Program-made: the position numbers and the translations under genes | Assembly: GCF_033436665.1 (NCBI RefSeq) | Contig: NZ_JAWQFO010000007.1 | Location: forward strand, 1 to 64,000 | Origin: JAWQFO01 sp033436665 | GTDB lineage: Bacteria > Pseudomonadota > Alphaproteobacteria > Rhodobacterales > Rhodobacteraceae | Reading direction: 5' to 3' | Length of the DNA stretch: 64,000 nucleotides | Shown here: positions 1 through 8,121 of the stretch, one piece after another | How the letters are laid out: each line of letters begins with the position of its first letter | Position numbering within the stretch: position 1 is the stretch's first letter | Notes under the pieces: model-generated | What the model was told of the DNA's origin: nothing | Databases searched by the model: none | The model's input: the letters and a program-made list of their open reading frames with translations, nothing else

Positions 1-21
1 CCTGATGTTCAGGAGCTTGAA

Positions 22-315
22 TCAGCCCGATGCACCGACTGCAACCAAATCAATGGGTCCAGAGCCTAGTGTGCCCTGGTAGTTTTGCGCGGGCTTGTAG
101 CCGGGGATCCAGTCCTCTCCGAGTGCCCGGAGAACCGCGCTAATGTTCTGGTGTTTGAACTCAATCGAACTGCGGTTGCGGTCGATCTGGGCCTGAAGAT
201 CGCGATTGTGCGCGGCCTTGTTATAGGACTGACCAGCGAAGTCCGCAGCCAGCATCGCGAAGAAATCCGCGACGATCAGGTCATTCTCTGCATCTGTCCA
301 AGGCCCGTTCGACAT
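22..315 (-). CDS. Hypothetical protein, probable C-terminally truncated fragment
   Basis: Reads leftward as 97 residues beginning MSNGPWTDAENDLIVADFFAML and ending at a TGA near the left window edge. The N-terminal stretch (a W-T-x-x-E-N-D-L-I motif, then a long helix, then SSIEFKHQNISAVL and GEDWIPGYKPAQNYQ) resembles the N-terminal domain I remember from larger (300+ residue) bacterial proteins that also carry a DUF3883/nuclease-like C-terminal region. Here the frame stops at about residue 97, directly after that N-terminal domain, so this is either a fragment left by a mutation or a stand-alone domain. The start is supported by the conserved-looking MSNGPWT start. No catalytic residues can be named. 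Function unknown; family assignment is from memory and weak. Confidence 0.55.
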   Translation of the reverse strand: MSNGPWTDAENDLIVADFFAMLAADFAGQSYNKAAHNRDLQAQIDRNRSSIEFKHQNISAVLRALGEDWIPGYKPAQNYQGTLGSGPIDLVAVGASG

Positions 316-649
316 GCGGCCAGGCTAGACGCGGGAAAATCATTTGTCATCAGCGGTTTCGGTTGGGGGAATGGGATGCAAACCTACCCTAGCAATCCGC
401 CAATTTACGCTGGCTTCCCGAGCAACGCGCCTACTGCGCGCTCTGTCTATGTTGCCATCGATATCATTCGGAACGCGCGTTTAGGTTTTGGCGGTTTTCG
501 GCGGCAGAGCATTGAAAGGTATAGAGAAAACAAGACCGAACCGGAACGGGCTAGGTTCGCCCAAACTGAGACTGAGGGCCATTCTGAGCCCAGCCTTGGC
601 CTGGCAGCGCGTCTATGAGGTTCAGTCGATTCCCGCAAACCCCTTTGAT
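316..649. other. Intergenic stretch without a recognisable gene
   Basis: About 330 bases between the truncated gene and the tRNA-Ser terminator. Open frames exist on both strands but none has a recognisable domain, a good ribosome binding site or a plausible protein composition. It may be decayed accessory DNA next to the tRNA gene, but no repeat, integrase or att-like duplication was found. Confidence 0.5.
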
Positions 650-681
650 AAAACGGAAAAATCCGTGCCCGTCAGGGCGGT
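650..681 (-). terminator. Probable Rho-independent terminator of tRNA-Ser
   Basis: On the minus strand, CCGCCC-TGA-CGGGCaCGG forms a short GC-rich hairpin with one bulged A, followed at once by ATTTTTCCGTTTT. It lies about 25 bases downstream of the 3' end of the tRNA-Ser gene, in the right orientation. Confidence 0.6.
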
Positions 682-705
682 GTCACTGGTTCGCAATGGG
701 GCAAA

Positions 706-795
706 TGGCGGAGGAGGTGGGATTCGAACCCACGGTACGCTTTCACGCACGCCGGTTTTCAAGACCGGTGCAATCGACCACTCTGCCACTCCTCC
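706..795 (-). tRNA. tRNA-Ser(UGA)
   Basis: Reading leftward, the gene starts GGAGGAGTGGCAGAGTGG (acceptor arm and D-arm), has the anticodon loop CTTGAAA with anticodon TGA, a long class II variable arm (GCGTGCGTGAAAGCGTACC region), the T-arm GGTTCGAATCCC and closes with CTCCTCC-G-CCA. The 7-bp acceptor stem is perfect and CCA is encoded. Length 90 with CCA fits tRNA-Ser. Confidence 0.97.
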
Positions 796-981
796 GGATG
801 CGCCACTCCTAGGGGGCCGGAGGCGATTCTGAAAGGCCTTGCATCCGGACCCGCCGCATGGGCCTTTTTCGCTGATCCGGCCCGGGCCGTCTTTTCTCGC
901 GGGATAAGCGCGGTTAGACTGCCCGCCAAGAACCCCTTTCAAGGGGGTCGTCCGTCGCAATAGAGGCAGGGGCCGGAAAGC

Positions 982-1881
982 ATGAGCAGGGCATATACCT
1001 TCAAGAAGCGTCGCCGCGCAGGTTGGCGGTGGGGCGGAGTCGCCACGGTCTTCACCCTGCTGGCCGGGTGCGACGACACCGGATCGTTCAGTCTCAAGGA
1101 CACGTTCAAGGCCAAGCCCGAGGGCGAAACGGCCGCGCCGGCGGCGGACACGGCCTCGGGGCTCGAGCGCGACGTCGAGGCACCGGAGGTGTTCTCGGTA
1201 ACTGAAGAGGGCCTTTGGGACGGCCGGCCCTCGCTGGGCGGCGTCTGGGTCGCGCATCCAGACGTCAAGGAACCCGAGCGGGTGATGATCCGGAACGCCG
1301 CGAACGGCAAATCCGTCGTCGGCGCGCTGTTCCGGCGCGAGCGCGAGACGCCGGGACCGGTGCTGCAGATCTCTTCCGACGCGGCGACCTCGCTCGACGT
1401 GCTGGCCGGGGCGCCTGTGCAACTGAGCGTCGTGGCGCTGCGCCGCGAAACCGTCGCCGCCCCGGCACCTGCCGCGGCCGCGGTGCCGGAACCGGACGCG
1501 GTGACCGAAACACCGCTCGACCCGGTGGCGGCTACTGCCAGCGCGGCCATCGAGGCCTCCGAGCCTGCGGCGGCTGCCGCCCCTGCCGCCGCCGAACTGC
1601 CGACGTCGAACTTGCCGCTCAAGCGGACCGCCGCCGCGGTACCCGCGATCGGCACGCCCTACATCCAGATCGGCATTTTCAGCGTCGCCGAGAATGCCGA
1701 GGGCGCGGCGCGCCAGATGCGCGGTGCAGGCCTCGAGGCCGAGGTGCGCAAGCAGTCGGCCAGCGGCAAGACCTTCTGGCGGGTGCTGGTCGGTCCGGCG
1801 GGATCGACGGCCGAACGTGACCGGATGCTGGCCAGGATCAAGGGCGCGGGCTTCACGGATGCCTATGCCGTCGCGAACTGA
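982..1881 (+). CDS. SPOR domain lipoprotein
   Basis: A 299-residue protein. It opens with a positively charged N-terminus (KKRRR) and a hydrophobic stretch ending in LLAGC, a lipobox that predicts lipid modification of Cys29 and anchoring in an envelope membrane. A long Ala/Pro/Glu-rich linker (about residues 45-220) leads to a C-terminal SPOR domain (about 222-299; YIQIGIFSVAENAEGAA... FWRVLVGP... AGFTDAYAV). SPOR domains bind peptidoglycan strands lacking stem peptides, usually at division septa. It lies 24 bp upstream of a D-Ala-D-Ala carboxypeptidase, an enzyme that trims stem peptides, which fits a shared role in wall remodelling. Family clear; the exact biological partner is inferred. 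Confidence 0.85.
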   Translation: MSRAYTFKKRRRAGWRWGGVATVFTLLAGCDDTGSFSLKDTFKAKPEGETAAPAADTASGLERDVEAPEVFSVTEEGLWDGRPSLGGVWVAHPDVKEPERVMIRNAANGKSVVGALFRRERETPGPVLQISSDAATSLDVLAGAPVQLSVVALRRETVAAPAPAAAAVPEPDAVTETPLDPVAATASAAIEASEPAAAAAPAAAELPTSNLPLKRTAAAVPAIGTPYIQIGIFSVAENAEGAARQMRGAGLEAEVRKQSASGKTFWRVLVGPAGSTAERDRMLARIKGAGFTDAYAVAN

Positions 1882-1905
1882 ACACGGTACGGGAGACATG
1901 AGCAG

Positions 1906-3063
1906 ATGAGACTTATCCTCGCTTTTTTCCTCCTTCTGACACTGCTGCCGGTGGGCGCAATGGCCTTTGAGACGCAGGCCCGCGCGGCCTATGTCGTCGA
2001 CCAGACCACCGGGACGGTGCTGCTGTCGAAGAACGCGGACACACCGCTGCCGCCGGCCTCGATGTCCAAGCTGATGACACTCTACGTGGCCTTCGAGGCC
2101 GTGCGGGATGGACGCCTGTCGCTCGACGAACGCCTGCCGGTCTCGCAGCATGCGATGTCCTACGGCGGATCGACGATGTTTCTCGACACGACCGACCGGG
2201 TTCGCGTCGAGGATCTTTTGCGCGGCATCATCGTGCTGTCGGGCAACGATGCCTGCGCGGTCATCGCCGAGGCGCTGTCGCCGGACGGGACCGAAGCGGG
2301 TTTCGCGCGTATGATGACGCAGCGTGCACAGCAGATGGGAATGACGAATACGACGCTGATGAACTCCAACGGCTGGCCCCAGGCCGGACACCTGATGTCG
2401 GTGCGCGACCTCGCCCTGCTGGCGCGCCGTCTGATCGAGGATTTTCCCGAATTCTACCCGCTTTTCGCGGAAACCGAGTTCGAGTTCGACGGGCGCGCGC
2501 CGACCAACAGTTCGAACCGCAACCCGCTTCTCAAGCTCGACATCGGCGCCGACGGGCTCAAGACCGGCCACACCTCCGACGCCGGCTACGGTCTTGTCGG
2601 ATCGGCGAAACAGGGTGACCGCCGCGTGATCTTCGTGCTGTCGGGCCTCGACAGCGTGTCGCAGCGTGCGCAGGAATCCGAGGCGATCGTCAACTGGGCC
2701 TTCCGCCAGTTCGCGCAGCGCCCGCTGGCAAAGGCGGGTGAGACCATCGCCGAGGCCGAGGTCTGGCTTGGCTCGGAACCGCGCGTCGGGCTGGTCCCCG
2801 CCGACGATCTCGACATCCTGATGCCGGTTCTGCAGAAGGGCGCGGTGGAGGCCGAGGTGGTCTATACCGGCCCGATCGAAGCGCCGGTGGCCGAAGGCGA
2901 CCAGCTCGCCGAGCTGGTCTTCACCCCCGAGGGCATGCCGGAAATCCGCCGTCCACTGGTGGCGGACCGCGATGTGCCGCGCGGCGGATTCGTCTCGCGC
3001 GTGAGCACCGCGGCGCTGATCCTGTTCGAACGTCTCAGGCAGGGTCCCGAGGTCGCGATGTGA
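1906..3063 (+). CDS. D-alanyl-D-alanine carboxypeptidase (PBP5/6 family, peptidase S11)
   Basis: A 385-residue periplasmic enzyme that removes the terminal D-Ala from peptidoglycan pentapeptides. A cleavable signal peptide (residues 1-20, ending VGAMA) is followed by the catalytic domain with all three penicillin-binding motifs: S52-M-S-K55 (acylated serine and general base), S112-G-N114 and K219-T-G221. A C-terminal beta-rich domain (about 265-360) and a hydrophobic/amphipathic tail near 365-385 are typical for membrane-associated members. The stop codon overlaps the GTG start of tmk, so the two genes are translationally coupled. It is the second gene of the SPOR-dac-tmk-holB-tatD-MBL operon. 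Confidence 0.93.
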   Translation: MRLILAFFLLLTLLPVGAMAFETQARAAYVVDQTTGTVLLSKNADTPLPPASMSKLMTLYVAFEAVRDGRLSLDERLPVSQHAMSYGGSTMFLDTTDRVRVEDLLRGIIVLSGNDACAVIAEALSPDGTEAGFARMMTQRAQQMGMTNTTLMNSNGWPQAGHLMSVRDLALLARRLIEDFPEFYPLFAETEFEFDGRAPTNSSNRNPLLKLDIGADGLKTGHTSDAGYGLVGSAKQGDRRVIFVLSGLDSVSQRAQESEAIVNWAFRQFAQRPLAKAGETIAEAEVWLGSEPRVGLVPADDLDILMPVLQKGAVEAEVVYTGPIEAPVAEGDQLAELVFTPEGMPEIRRPLVADRDVPRGGFVSRVSTAALILFERLRQGPEVAM

Positions 3064-3686
3064 GCCTGAACGGCAAGTTCATCACCTTCGAAGGCATCGA
3101 CGGTTCCGGCAAATCCACCCAGATCGAAAGGCTCGCGGAAAATCTGCGCGGAGCGGGTCTCGACGTGGTGCAGACCCGCGAACCCGGCGGCTCGCCCGGG
3201 GCCGAGGAAATCCGCGCGCTGGTGCTGCGCGGCGCGCCCGATCGCTGGTCGGCGGAAACCGAGATCCTGCTGTTTACCGCCGCCCGGCGTGACCATCTCG
3301 AGCGTACGATCGAACCGGCGCTGGCCCAAGGCAAGGTCGTGCTTTGCGACCGCTTCGCTGACAGCACGCGCATGTATCAGGGGCTGTCACGCGGCGACCT
3401 GCGGGCGACGGTCGACAGCCTGCACGCGCTGATGATCGGGCGCGAACCCGACCTGACGGTCCTCATCGACATGGACCCGGCGACGGGATTGCAAAGGGCC
3501 TTGTCGCGCCGGACGGAGGACGAAAGATTCGAGGGTTTCGGCGAAGAGCTTCAGGCCGCCATGCGGCGTGGATTTCTCGACCTTTCGCGCGAATTTTCGG
3601 AACGCTTCATCGTGGTCGACGGCAATCGGTCCATGGACGTCGTGGCCGACGATATCGCCGTCCGCGTGGCGGAGCGGTTCTCTTGA
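3060..3686 (+). CDS. tmk: dTMP kinase (thymidylate kinase)
   Basis: Phosphorylates dTMP to dTDP with ATP in dTTP synthesis. The 208-residue protein has the P-loop G12-IDGSGKST20, the DR-containing motif CDRFADSTRMYQG in the substrate region, TREPGGSPGAE with the family REPGG signature, and a lid region SRRTEDERFE. It uses a GTG start inside the stop codon of the upstream carboxypeptidase, and its own stop overlaps the TTG start of holB. Length is normal for bacterial Tmk. Confidence 0.96.
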   Translation: MSLNGKFITFEGIDGSGKSTQIERLAENLRGAGLDVVQTREPGGSPGAEEIRALVLRGAPDRWSAETEILLFTAARRDHLERTIEPALAQGKVVLCDRFADSTRMYQGLSRGDLRATVDSLHALMIGREPDLTVLIDMDPATGLQRALSRRTEDERFEGFGEELQAAMRRGFLDLSREFSERFIVVDGNRSMDVVADDIAVRVAERFS

Positions 3687-4798
3687 AGGAGTTGCCGCAA
3701 CCCGACCGCATCGACGGCGCACCGCATCCGCGAGACGCGCTCGAGATCTTCGGGCAAGACACGGCGCAATCCGAGTTCCTCGATGCCCGGAGCACGGGCC
3801 GGCTGCACCATGCCTGGCTGTTGTGCGGACCGCGCGGGGTCGGCAAGGCGACGCTGGCCTGGACCATCGCGCGCTTTCTGCTGACCACGCCGGAGCCGGG
3901 CGACAACGGTCTTTTCGGCGCGCCCGATGCGCCGAACTCGTTGCACGTCGCACCCGACCACCCGGTCGCGCGTCGTATCGCCGCCGGATCCGAACCGGGT
4001 CTCAAGGCCGTGACACGGACGGCTAACGACAAGGGTGACCGGCTAAGCGCCGACATCCGGGTCAAGGACATCCGCGCGCTTGGCCAGTTCTTCCAGCTGT
4101 CGGCCGCAGATGGCGGACGCCGCGTCGTCATCGTCGATGCCGCCGACGAGATGAACACGCAGGCCGCCAACGCGCTGCTGAAAATGCTCGAAGAACCCCC
4201 CGAACGCGCGACGCTGCTTCTGGTCAGCCACCAGCCCTCGCGGCTGCTGCCGACGATCCGCTCGCGCTGCCGCACGTTGCGGCTGAACCCGCTTGGGCCT
4301 CAGGACATGGCCCGGGCCTTCGATCAGGCAGGCGTGCATCCCGAGGCGAGCCCCGAGGCGCTGGCCGAACTGTCAGGTGGCTCGGTGGGCGACGCGCTGC
4401 GGCTGAGCCTGCTGGGCGGCCTTGATCTCTACGCCGAGGTCATCGCCCTGCTTGCCGCCCTGCCCCGACCGGACCGTCCGCGCGGGCTGCGGCTGGCCGA
4501 AGCGGCGGCGGCGCGCGGCGGCGAAGCCCGGCGCGACCTGCTTTTCGCATTGATCGACCTGGCGCTGGCGCGGCTGGCCCGCACCGGTGCGGCCGGCGCG
4601 CCACCGGTCGTCGAGGCCACGCCGGGCGAGGCGGAAATACTTGCCCGCCTCGCCCCCGGCCAGGCTCAGGGCCGGGCATGGGCGAACCTCTCGCAGGAGA
4701 TCGGCGCACGGGTCCGGCACGGCCTTTCGGTGAACCTTGACCCTGCGGCGCTGGTCCTAGATACCCTGCTCAGGATTCAGAAAACCGCCGCAGCCTGA
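3683..4798 (+). CDS. holB: DNA polymerase III subunit delta'
   Basis: Clamp-loader subunit that works with delta and tau/gamma to load the beta sliding clamp. The 371-residue AAA+ protein has a Walker-A-like segment G49-PRGVGKAT57, the TEMNTQAANALLKMLEEP-type segment of clamp loaders (here DEMNTQAANALLKMLEEPP), and the sensor/arginine-finger SRC motif (TIRSRCRTLRL). It starts with TTG overlapping the tmk stop. tmk-holB-tatD is a widely conserved order, which supports both the start and the assignment. Confidence 0.94.
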   Translation: MKELPQPDRIDGAPHPRDALEIFGQDTAQSEFLDARSTGRLHHAWLLCGPRGVGKATLAWTIARFLLTTPEPGDNGLFGAPDAPNSLHVAPDHPVARRIAAGSEPGLKAVTRTANDKGDRLSADIRVKDIRALGQFFQLSAADGGRRVVIVDAADEMNTQAANALLKMLEEPPERATLLLVSHQPSRLLPTIRSRCRTLRLNPLGPQDMARAFDQAGVHPEASPEALAELSGGSVGDALRLSLLGGLDLYAEVIALLAALPRPDRPRGLRLAEAAAARGGEARRDLLFALIDLALARLARTGAAGAPPVVEATPGEAEILARLAPGQAQGRAWANLSQEIGARVRHGLSVNLDPAALVLDTLLRIQKTAAA

Positions 4799-4831
4799 CC
4801 GCGGCCCGCCCGCGAGCACCAGACCCCCGGC

Positions 4832-5638
4832 ATGACCGACGCGCCCGAAATCACAGACAGCCATTGCCATCTCGACTTTCCCGATTTCGACGGCGAAATC
4901 GCGGAAATCATCGCGCGCGCAGCCGAAGCCGGGGTCACGCGCATGGTCACGATCTGCACACGAACCGATCGCGAACCCATGGTCCGGGCACTGGCCGAGG
5001 CACATGACCCGGTTTTCTACGCGGCAGGCGTCCACCCGATGCGCGTGGCCGAGGAACCCTTGATCGAAACCGACCGCCTGATCGCGTTCACACGCCATCC
5101 CAAGATGGTCGGCATCGGCGAAACCGGACTCGACTATCACTACACCGCCGATAGCGCGGAGGCGCAGCAGGTCTCGCTGCGCAGGCACATCGAGGCGGCG
5201 CGCGAGACGGGGCTGCCGCTCATCATCCATGCCCGCGACGCCGATGCCGACATGGCGCGCATCCTGACCGAGGAACATCGCAACGGCGCCTATTCCTGCG
5301 TTATGCATTGCTTTTCGTCCTCCGCCGAGTTGGCCCGCGCCGCGCTTGACCTCGGCTTCTACCTGTCGATGTCGGGCATCACGGCCTTTCCCAAAAGCCA
5401 GGAGTTGCGCGACATCTTCGCCGCCGCCCCGCTCGACCGGATTCTGGTCGAGACCGACAGCCCCTACCTCGCGCCGCCGCCGAAACGCGGCAAGCGGAAC
5501 GAGCCGGCCTACACCGCCCATACCGCGCGCCGAGCGGCAGAGACTTTCGGTCTAGACTATGCCGACTTTGCCGCCCGGACCCAGGACAACTTCGAACGGC
5601 TCTTTGCCAAGGTCGCTGCCTACGAGGCCGCCGCCTGA
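4832..5638 (+). CDS. tatD: TatD family metal-dependent hydrolase
   Basis: A TIM-barrel metal hydrolase; characterised relatives act as 3'-5' exonucleases/deoxyribonucleases. The 268-residue protein shows the metal-binding N-terminal DSHCHLDF (H11, H13), GETGLDYHY, HARDAD, the histidine segment CVMHCFSSS and the C-terminal ETDSPYLAP. It follows holB by 33 bp and its stop overlaps the start of the next gene as TGATG, indicating coupling. The biological substrate is not settled for most family members. Confidence 0.93.
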   Translation: MTDAPEITDSHCHLDFPDFDGEIAEIIARAAEAGVTRMVTICTRTDREPMVRALAEAHDPVFYAAGVHPMRVAEEPLIETDRLIAFTRHPKMVGIGETGLDYHYTADSAEAQQVSLRRHIEAARETGLPLIIHARDADADMARILTEEHRNGAYSCVMHCFSSSAELARAALDLGFYLSMSGITAFPKSQELRDIFAAAPLDRILVETDSPYLAPPPKRGKRNEPAYTAHTARRAAETFGLDYADFAARTQDNFERLFAKVAAYEAAA

Positions 5639-6438
5639 TGGCGGACCTGCGCGTGACCATCCTCGGCTGCGGATCCTCGGGCGGCGTTCCGCGGCTGGGA
5701 GGCAACTGGGGCGACTGCGACCCGGCCAACCCCAGGAACCACCGCCGGCGCTGTTCGATCCTCGTGCAGCGCATCGACGGCGACGCGGTCACGAGCGTGC
5801 TTGTCGACACCTCTCCGGACCTGCGCGCGCAGCTTCTCGATGCCGGCATCGGGCGGCTTGACGGGGTGATCTATACCCACAGCCACGCCGACCACGTGCA
5901 TGGCATCGACGATCTGCGCATGATCGTGCACAACATGCGCGCCCGGGTGCCGGTCTGGGCTGATGGACCGACCCGCGCCGCCCTGATGGAGCGCTTCGGC
6001 TACGCATTCATCCAACCCGAAGGGTCGAGCTATCCGCCGATCCTCGACATTTACCCCATCGACGACGACGTGCGCATCGACGGTCCCGGCGGCGCGATCA
6101 CCTTCCGGCCATTTCGCGTCGCCCACGGCGGAATGGACTCGCTCGGCTTTCGGATCGGCGATATCGCTTACCTGCCGGACGTGGCCGACATCTACGAAGA
6201 TGCCTGGCCGGTGCTCGAGGATCTGGACTGGTGGATCGTCGACGCCCTGCGCCGCGACCCGCACCCGACGCATGCGCACCTTGCCCGCACGCTCGAGTGG
6301 ATCGCGCGCGTCGCCCCGCGCCGGGCGATCCTGACAAACATGCATATCGACCTCGACTACGACACCCTCATGGCCGAAACTCCGGACCATATCGAACCGG
6401 CCTACGACGGCCTCACCGTCACCGTCCCCGCCCCCTGA
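5638..6438 (+). CDS. MBL fold metallo-hydrolase (PhnP-like cyclic phosphodiesterase family)
   Basis: A 266-residue metallo-beta-lactamase-fold hydrolase. The N-terminal GCGSSGGVPRLGG and the CDPANPRNHRRRCS segment match the PhnP/RNase Z-like branch. The metal-binding motif H81-S-H83-A-D85-H86 is intact, and further ligands are plausible at RVAHGG, at YLPDVAD and at NMHIDLDY. PhnP itself opens 5-phosphoribosyl 1,2-cyclic phosphate, but this copy sits with tatD rather than with phn genes, so its substrate is unknown. It is the last gene of the tmk operon in this strain. Confidence 0.88.
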   Translation: MADLRVTILGCGSSGGVPRLGGNWGDCDPANPRNHRRRCSILVQRIDGDAVTSVLVDTSPDLRAQLLDAGIGRLDGVIYTHSHADHVHGIDDLRMIVHNMRARVPVWADGPTRAALMERFGYAFIQPEGSSYPPILDIYPIDDDVRIDGPGGAITFRPFRVAHGGMDSLGFRIGDIAYLPDVADIYEDAWPVLEDLDWWIVDALRRDPHPTHAHLARTLEWIARVAPRRAILTNMHIDLDYDTLMAETPDHIEPAYDGLTVTVPAP

Positions 6439-6486
6439 CACATCCGCCCGGCCCGGACGCCGGCGCCTATTGCCGCGAGCCGCCAC

Positions 6487-7416
6487 GTGCAGACCCTTCT
6501 CAACGTCATTCTGCCGGTCTTCATCGTGATCGGGTTCGGCTACATCGCCGTCTGGCGCGGACTTCTCACAGAGGTCGGGATCGACGCGCTGATGAAGTTC
6601 ACGCAAAGCTTCGCGATCCCCTGCCTGCTGTTCAGCGCCATGGCCCGTCTCGACCTTGCCGCAGGCTTCGATCCGCGGCTTCTGGCGAGTTTCTATCTCG
6701 GTGCTGCCATCTGTTTCTTCCTCGGTTTCTTCGGGGCCCGCCTGTTTTTTGGCCGCGACTGGGAAGACTGCGTCGTCATCGGTTTCTGCAGCCTGTTCTC
6801 GAACTCGGTCCTACTCGGCCTGCCGATCACCGAACGCGCCTACGGGATCGACGCGCTGACCGGCAATTACGCGATCGTCGCCTTCCACTCGCCGTTTGGC
6901 TATGCGCTCGGCATCATAGCGATGGAGATCGCCCGAAGTCGGGGCGCATCGCCCCTTGCGACCGCGAGGGCTGCGGCGTCGGCCATGTTCCGCAACGCGC
7001 TGGTGATTGCCATCGCTCTCGGGCTGATTGTCAACCTGACTGGTGTGCCGATCCCGGTTGTGGTCGAGGACGCGCTGGACCTCGTGATCCGCGCTGCCCT
7101 TCCGACCGCGCTTTTCGCGCTTGGCGGGGTCCTGATCCGCTACCGGCCCGAAGGCGATGCCAAGGCAATCGCGATGGTCTGCGCGATCTCGCTTCTGGTG
7201 CATCCGGCGCTGGTCTGGCTCGTCGGCGCCGCGCTGTCACTGCCGCAGGGCGCGATGCGCTCGGGCGTGATAACCGCAGCGATGGCGCCCGGGGTCAATG
7301 CCTACATCTTCGCCAGCATGTACGGCCGCGCCAAACGGGTTGCCGCCTCAAGCGTTCTCGCCGCGACCGGCCTCACCATCCTTACCGCTTGGTTCTGGCT
7401 GCACATCCTCGGCTGA
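6487..7416 (+). CDS. AEC family transporter (auxin efflux carrier-like permease)
   Basis: A 309-residue integral membrane protein with about ten hydrophobic segments in two halves and the family-typical NSVLLGLPITERAYG and APGVNAYIFASMYGR segments. Members export or import organic anions such as malate; the substrate here cannot be told. It starts with GTG 48 bp after the MBL gene. Its 3' end overlaps the convergent gene on the minus strand by 69 bases. Confidence 0.88.
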   Translation: MQTLLNVILPVFIVIGFGYIAVWRGLLTEVGIDALMKFTQSFAIPCLLFSAMARLDLAAGFDPRLLASFYLGAAICFFLGFFGARLFFGRDWEDCVVIGFCSLFSNSVLLGLPITERAYGIDALTGNYAIVAFHSPFGYALGIIAMEIARSRGASPLATARAAASAMFRNALVIAIALGLIVNLTGVPIPVVVEDALDLVIRAALPTALFALGGVLIRYRPEGDAKAIAMVCAISLLVHPALVWLVGAALSLPQGAMRSGVITAAMAPGVNAYIFASMYGRAKRVAASSVLAATGLTILTAWFWLHILG

Positions 7417-8121
7417 TGTGTCGACCCGCGCCCAGATCGGCAGGTGATCGGAGGCGCGTCGCGACACCCGGTCGCGATGCACGCCCATCTCGAGCACGTG
7501 CACCAGCGGGTTCGTCGCGATCCGGTCAAGTGCCGCGATCGGCTGGGCGGCGTGAAAGCTGGGGCCGGGCGCATGGATCGCGAAGCCTCGCGCGAGCCTT
7601 CCCAACCCGACCTCGAGCGACCATTCGTTGAAATCCCCGGCGATCACTGTCGGCGCGCGCCCCATATTGCCCAGCACCTCGGTGAGGTGGCTGAGCTGAC
7701 GCCGCCGCGCCCGGCGCAACAGGCCCAGGTGTACGCCGATCAGTCGCAGGTGCTGGTCGCCGCGCACGAGATCGGCGATCACCGCGCCGCGCGGTTCCAT
7801 CCCCGGCAGGTCGATGCGCGTCACGTCGTTCACCGTGATGTCGGGACGCAAGAGCACGGCGATCCCGTGCCAGCCGAGGCTGCGCGGCCCCTGCCCGACC
7901 TCGACCGGAACGAGCCCGGTCGCGTCCTCGATCACCTCGCGCGGGATCGCGCTGGGGCGCGCGCCGAGGCGCTTATCGGCTTCCTGCAGGACGACGATAT
8001 CGGCGGCGAGCGAGGCGATGACCTGCCCGATACGCCTCGGATCACGGCGCCAGTCTGTGCCCACCGCCTTGCGCACGTTGTAGCTTGCAAGGCGCAGGGA
8101 CCTGTCGGCGTCGGCGCTCAC
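7348..8121 (-). CDS. Endonuclease/exonuclease/phosphatase family protein
   Basis: A 257-residue EEP-fold phosphoesterase. It starts with GTG in the sequence SADADRSLRLASYNVRKAVG; an N residue in the SYN-R motif, the VVLQEAD metal site, GVHLGL, AGDFNEW and the closing SDHLPIWARV motif are all present. Its GTG overlaps the stop of the upstream phospholipase D gene, so the two are co-translated. The pairing of an EEP hydrolase with a PLD-type enzyme suggests lipid or phosphodiester metabolism, which is inference. The C-terminal 23 codons overlap the AEC gene on the other strand. Confidence 0.88.
   Translation of the reverse strand: MSADADRSLRLASYNVRKAVGTDWRRDPRRIGQVIASLAADIVVLQEADKRLGARPSAIPREVIEDATGLVPVEVGQGPRSLGWHGIAVLLRPDITVNDVTRIDLPGMEPRGAVIADLVRGDQHLRLIGVHLGLLRRARRRQLSHLTEVLGNMGRAPTVIAGDFNEWSLEVGLGRLARGFAIHAPGPSFHAAQPIAALDRIATNPLVHVLEMGVHRDRVSRRASDHLPIWARVDTSAEDVQPEPSGKDGEAGRGENA

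Noticed and set aside
929..948. Short inverted repeat ACCCC-TTTCAA-GGGGG just before the SPOR gene
   Set aside because: Too short, without T-tract and close to a start codon; could be chance in GC-rich DNA.
622..2571. 649-codon open frame on the minus strand across tRNA-Ser, the SPOR gene and half of the carboxypeptidase
   Set aside because: It runs through a tRNA gene and antisense to two well-supported genes, is rich in Arg/Gly/His, and has no domain; a typical shadow frame in GC-rich DNA.
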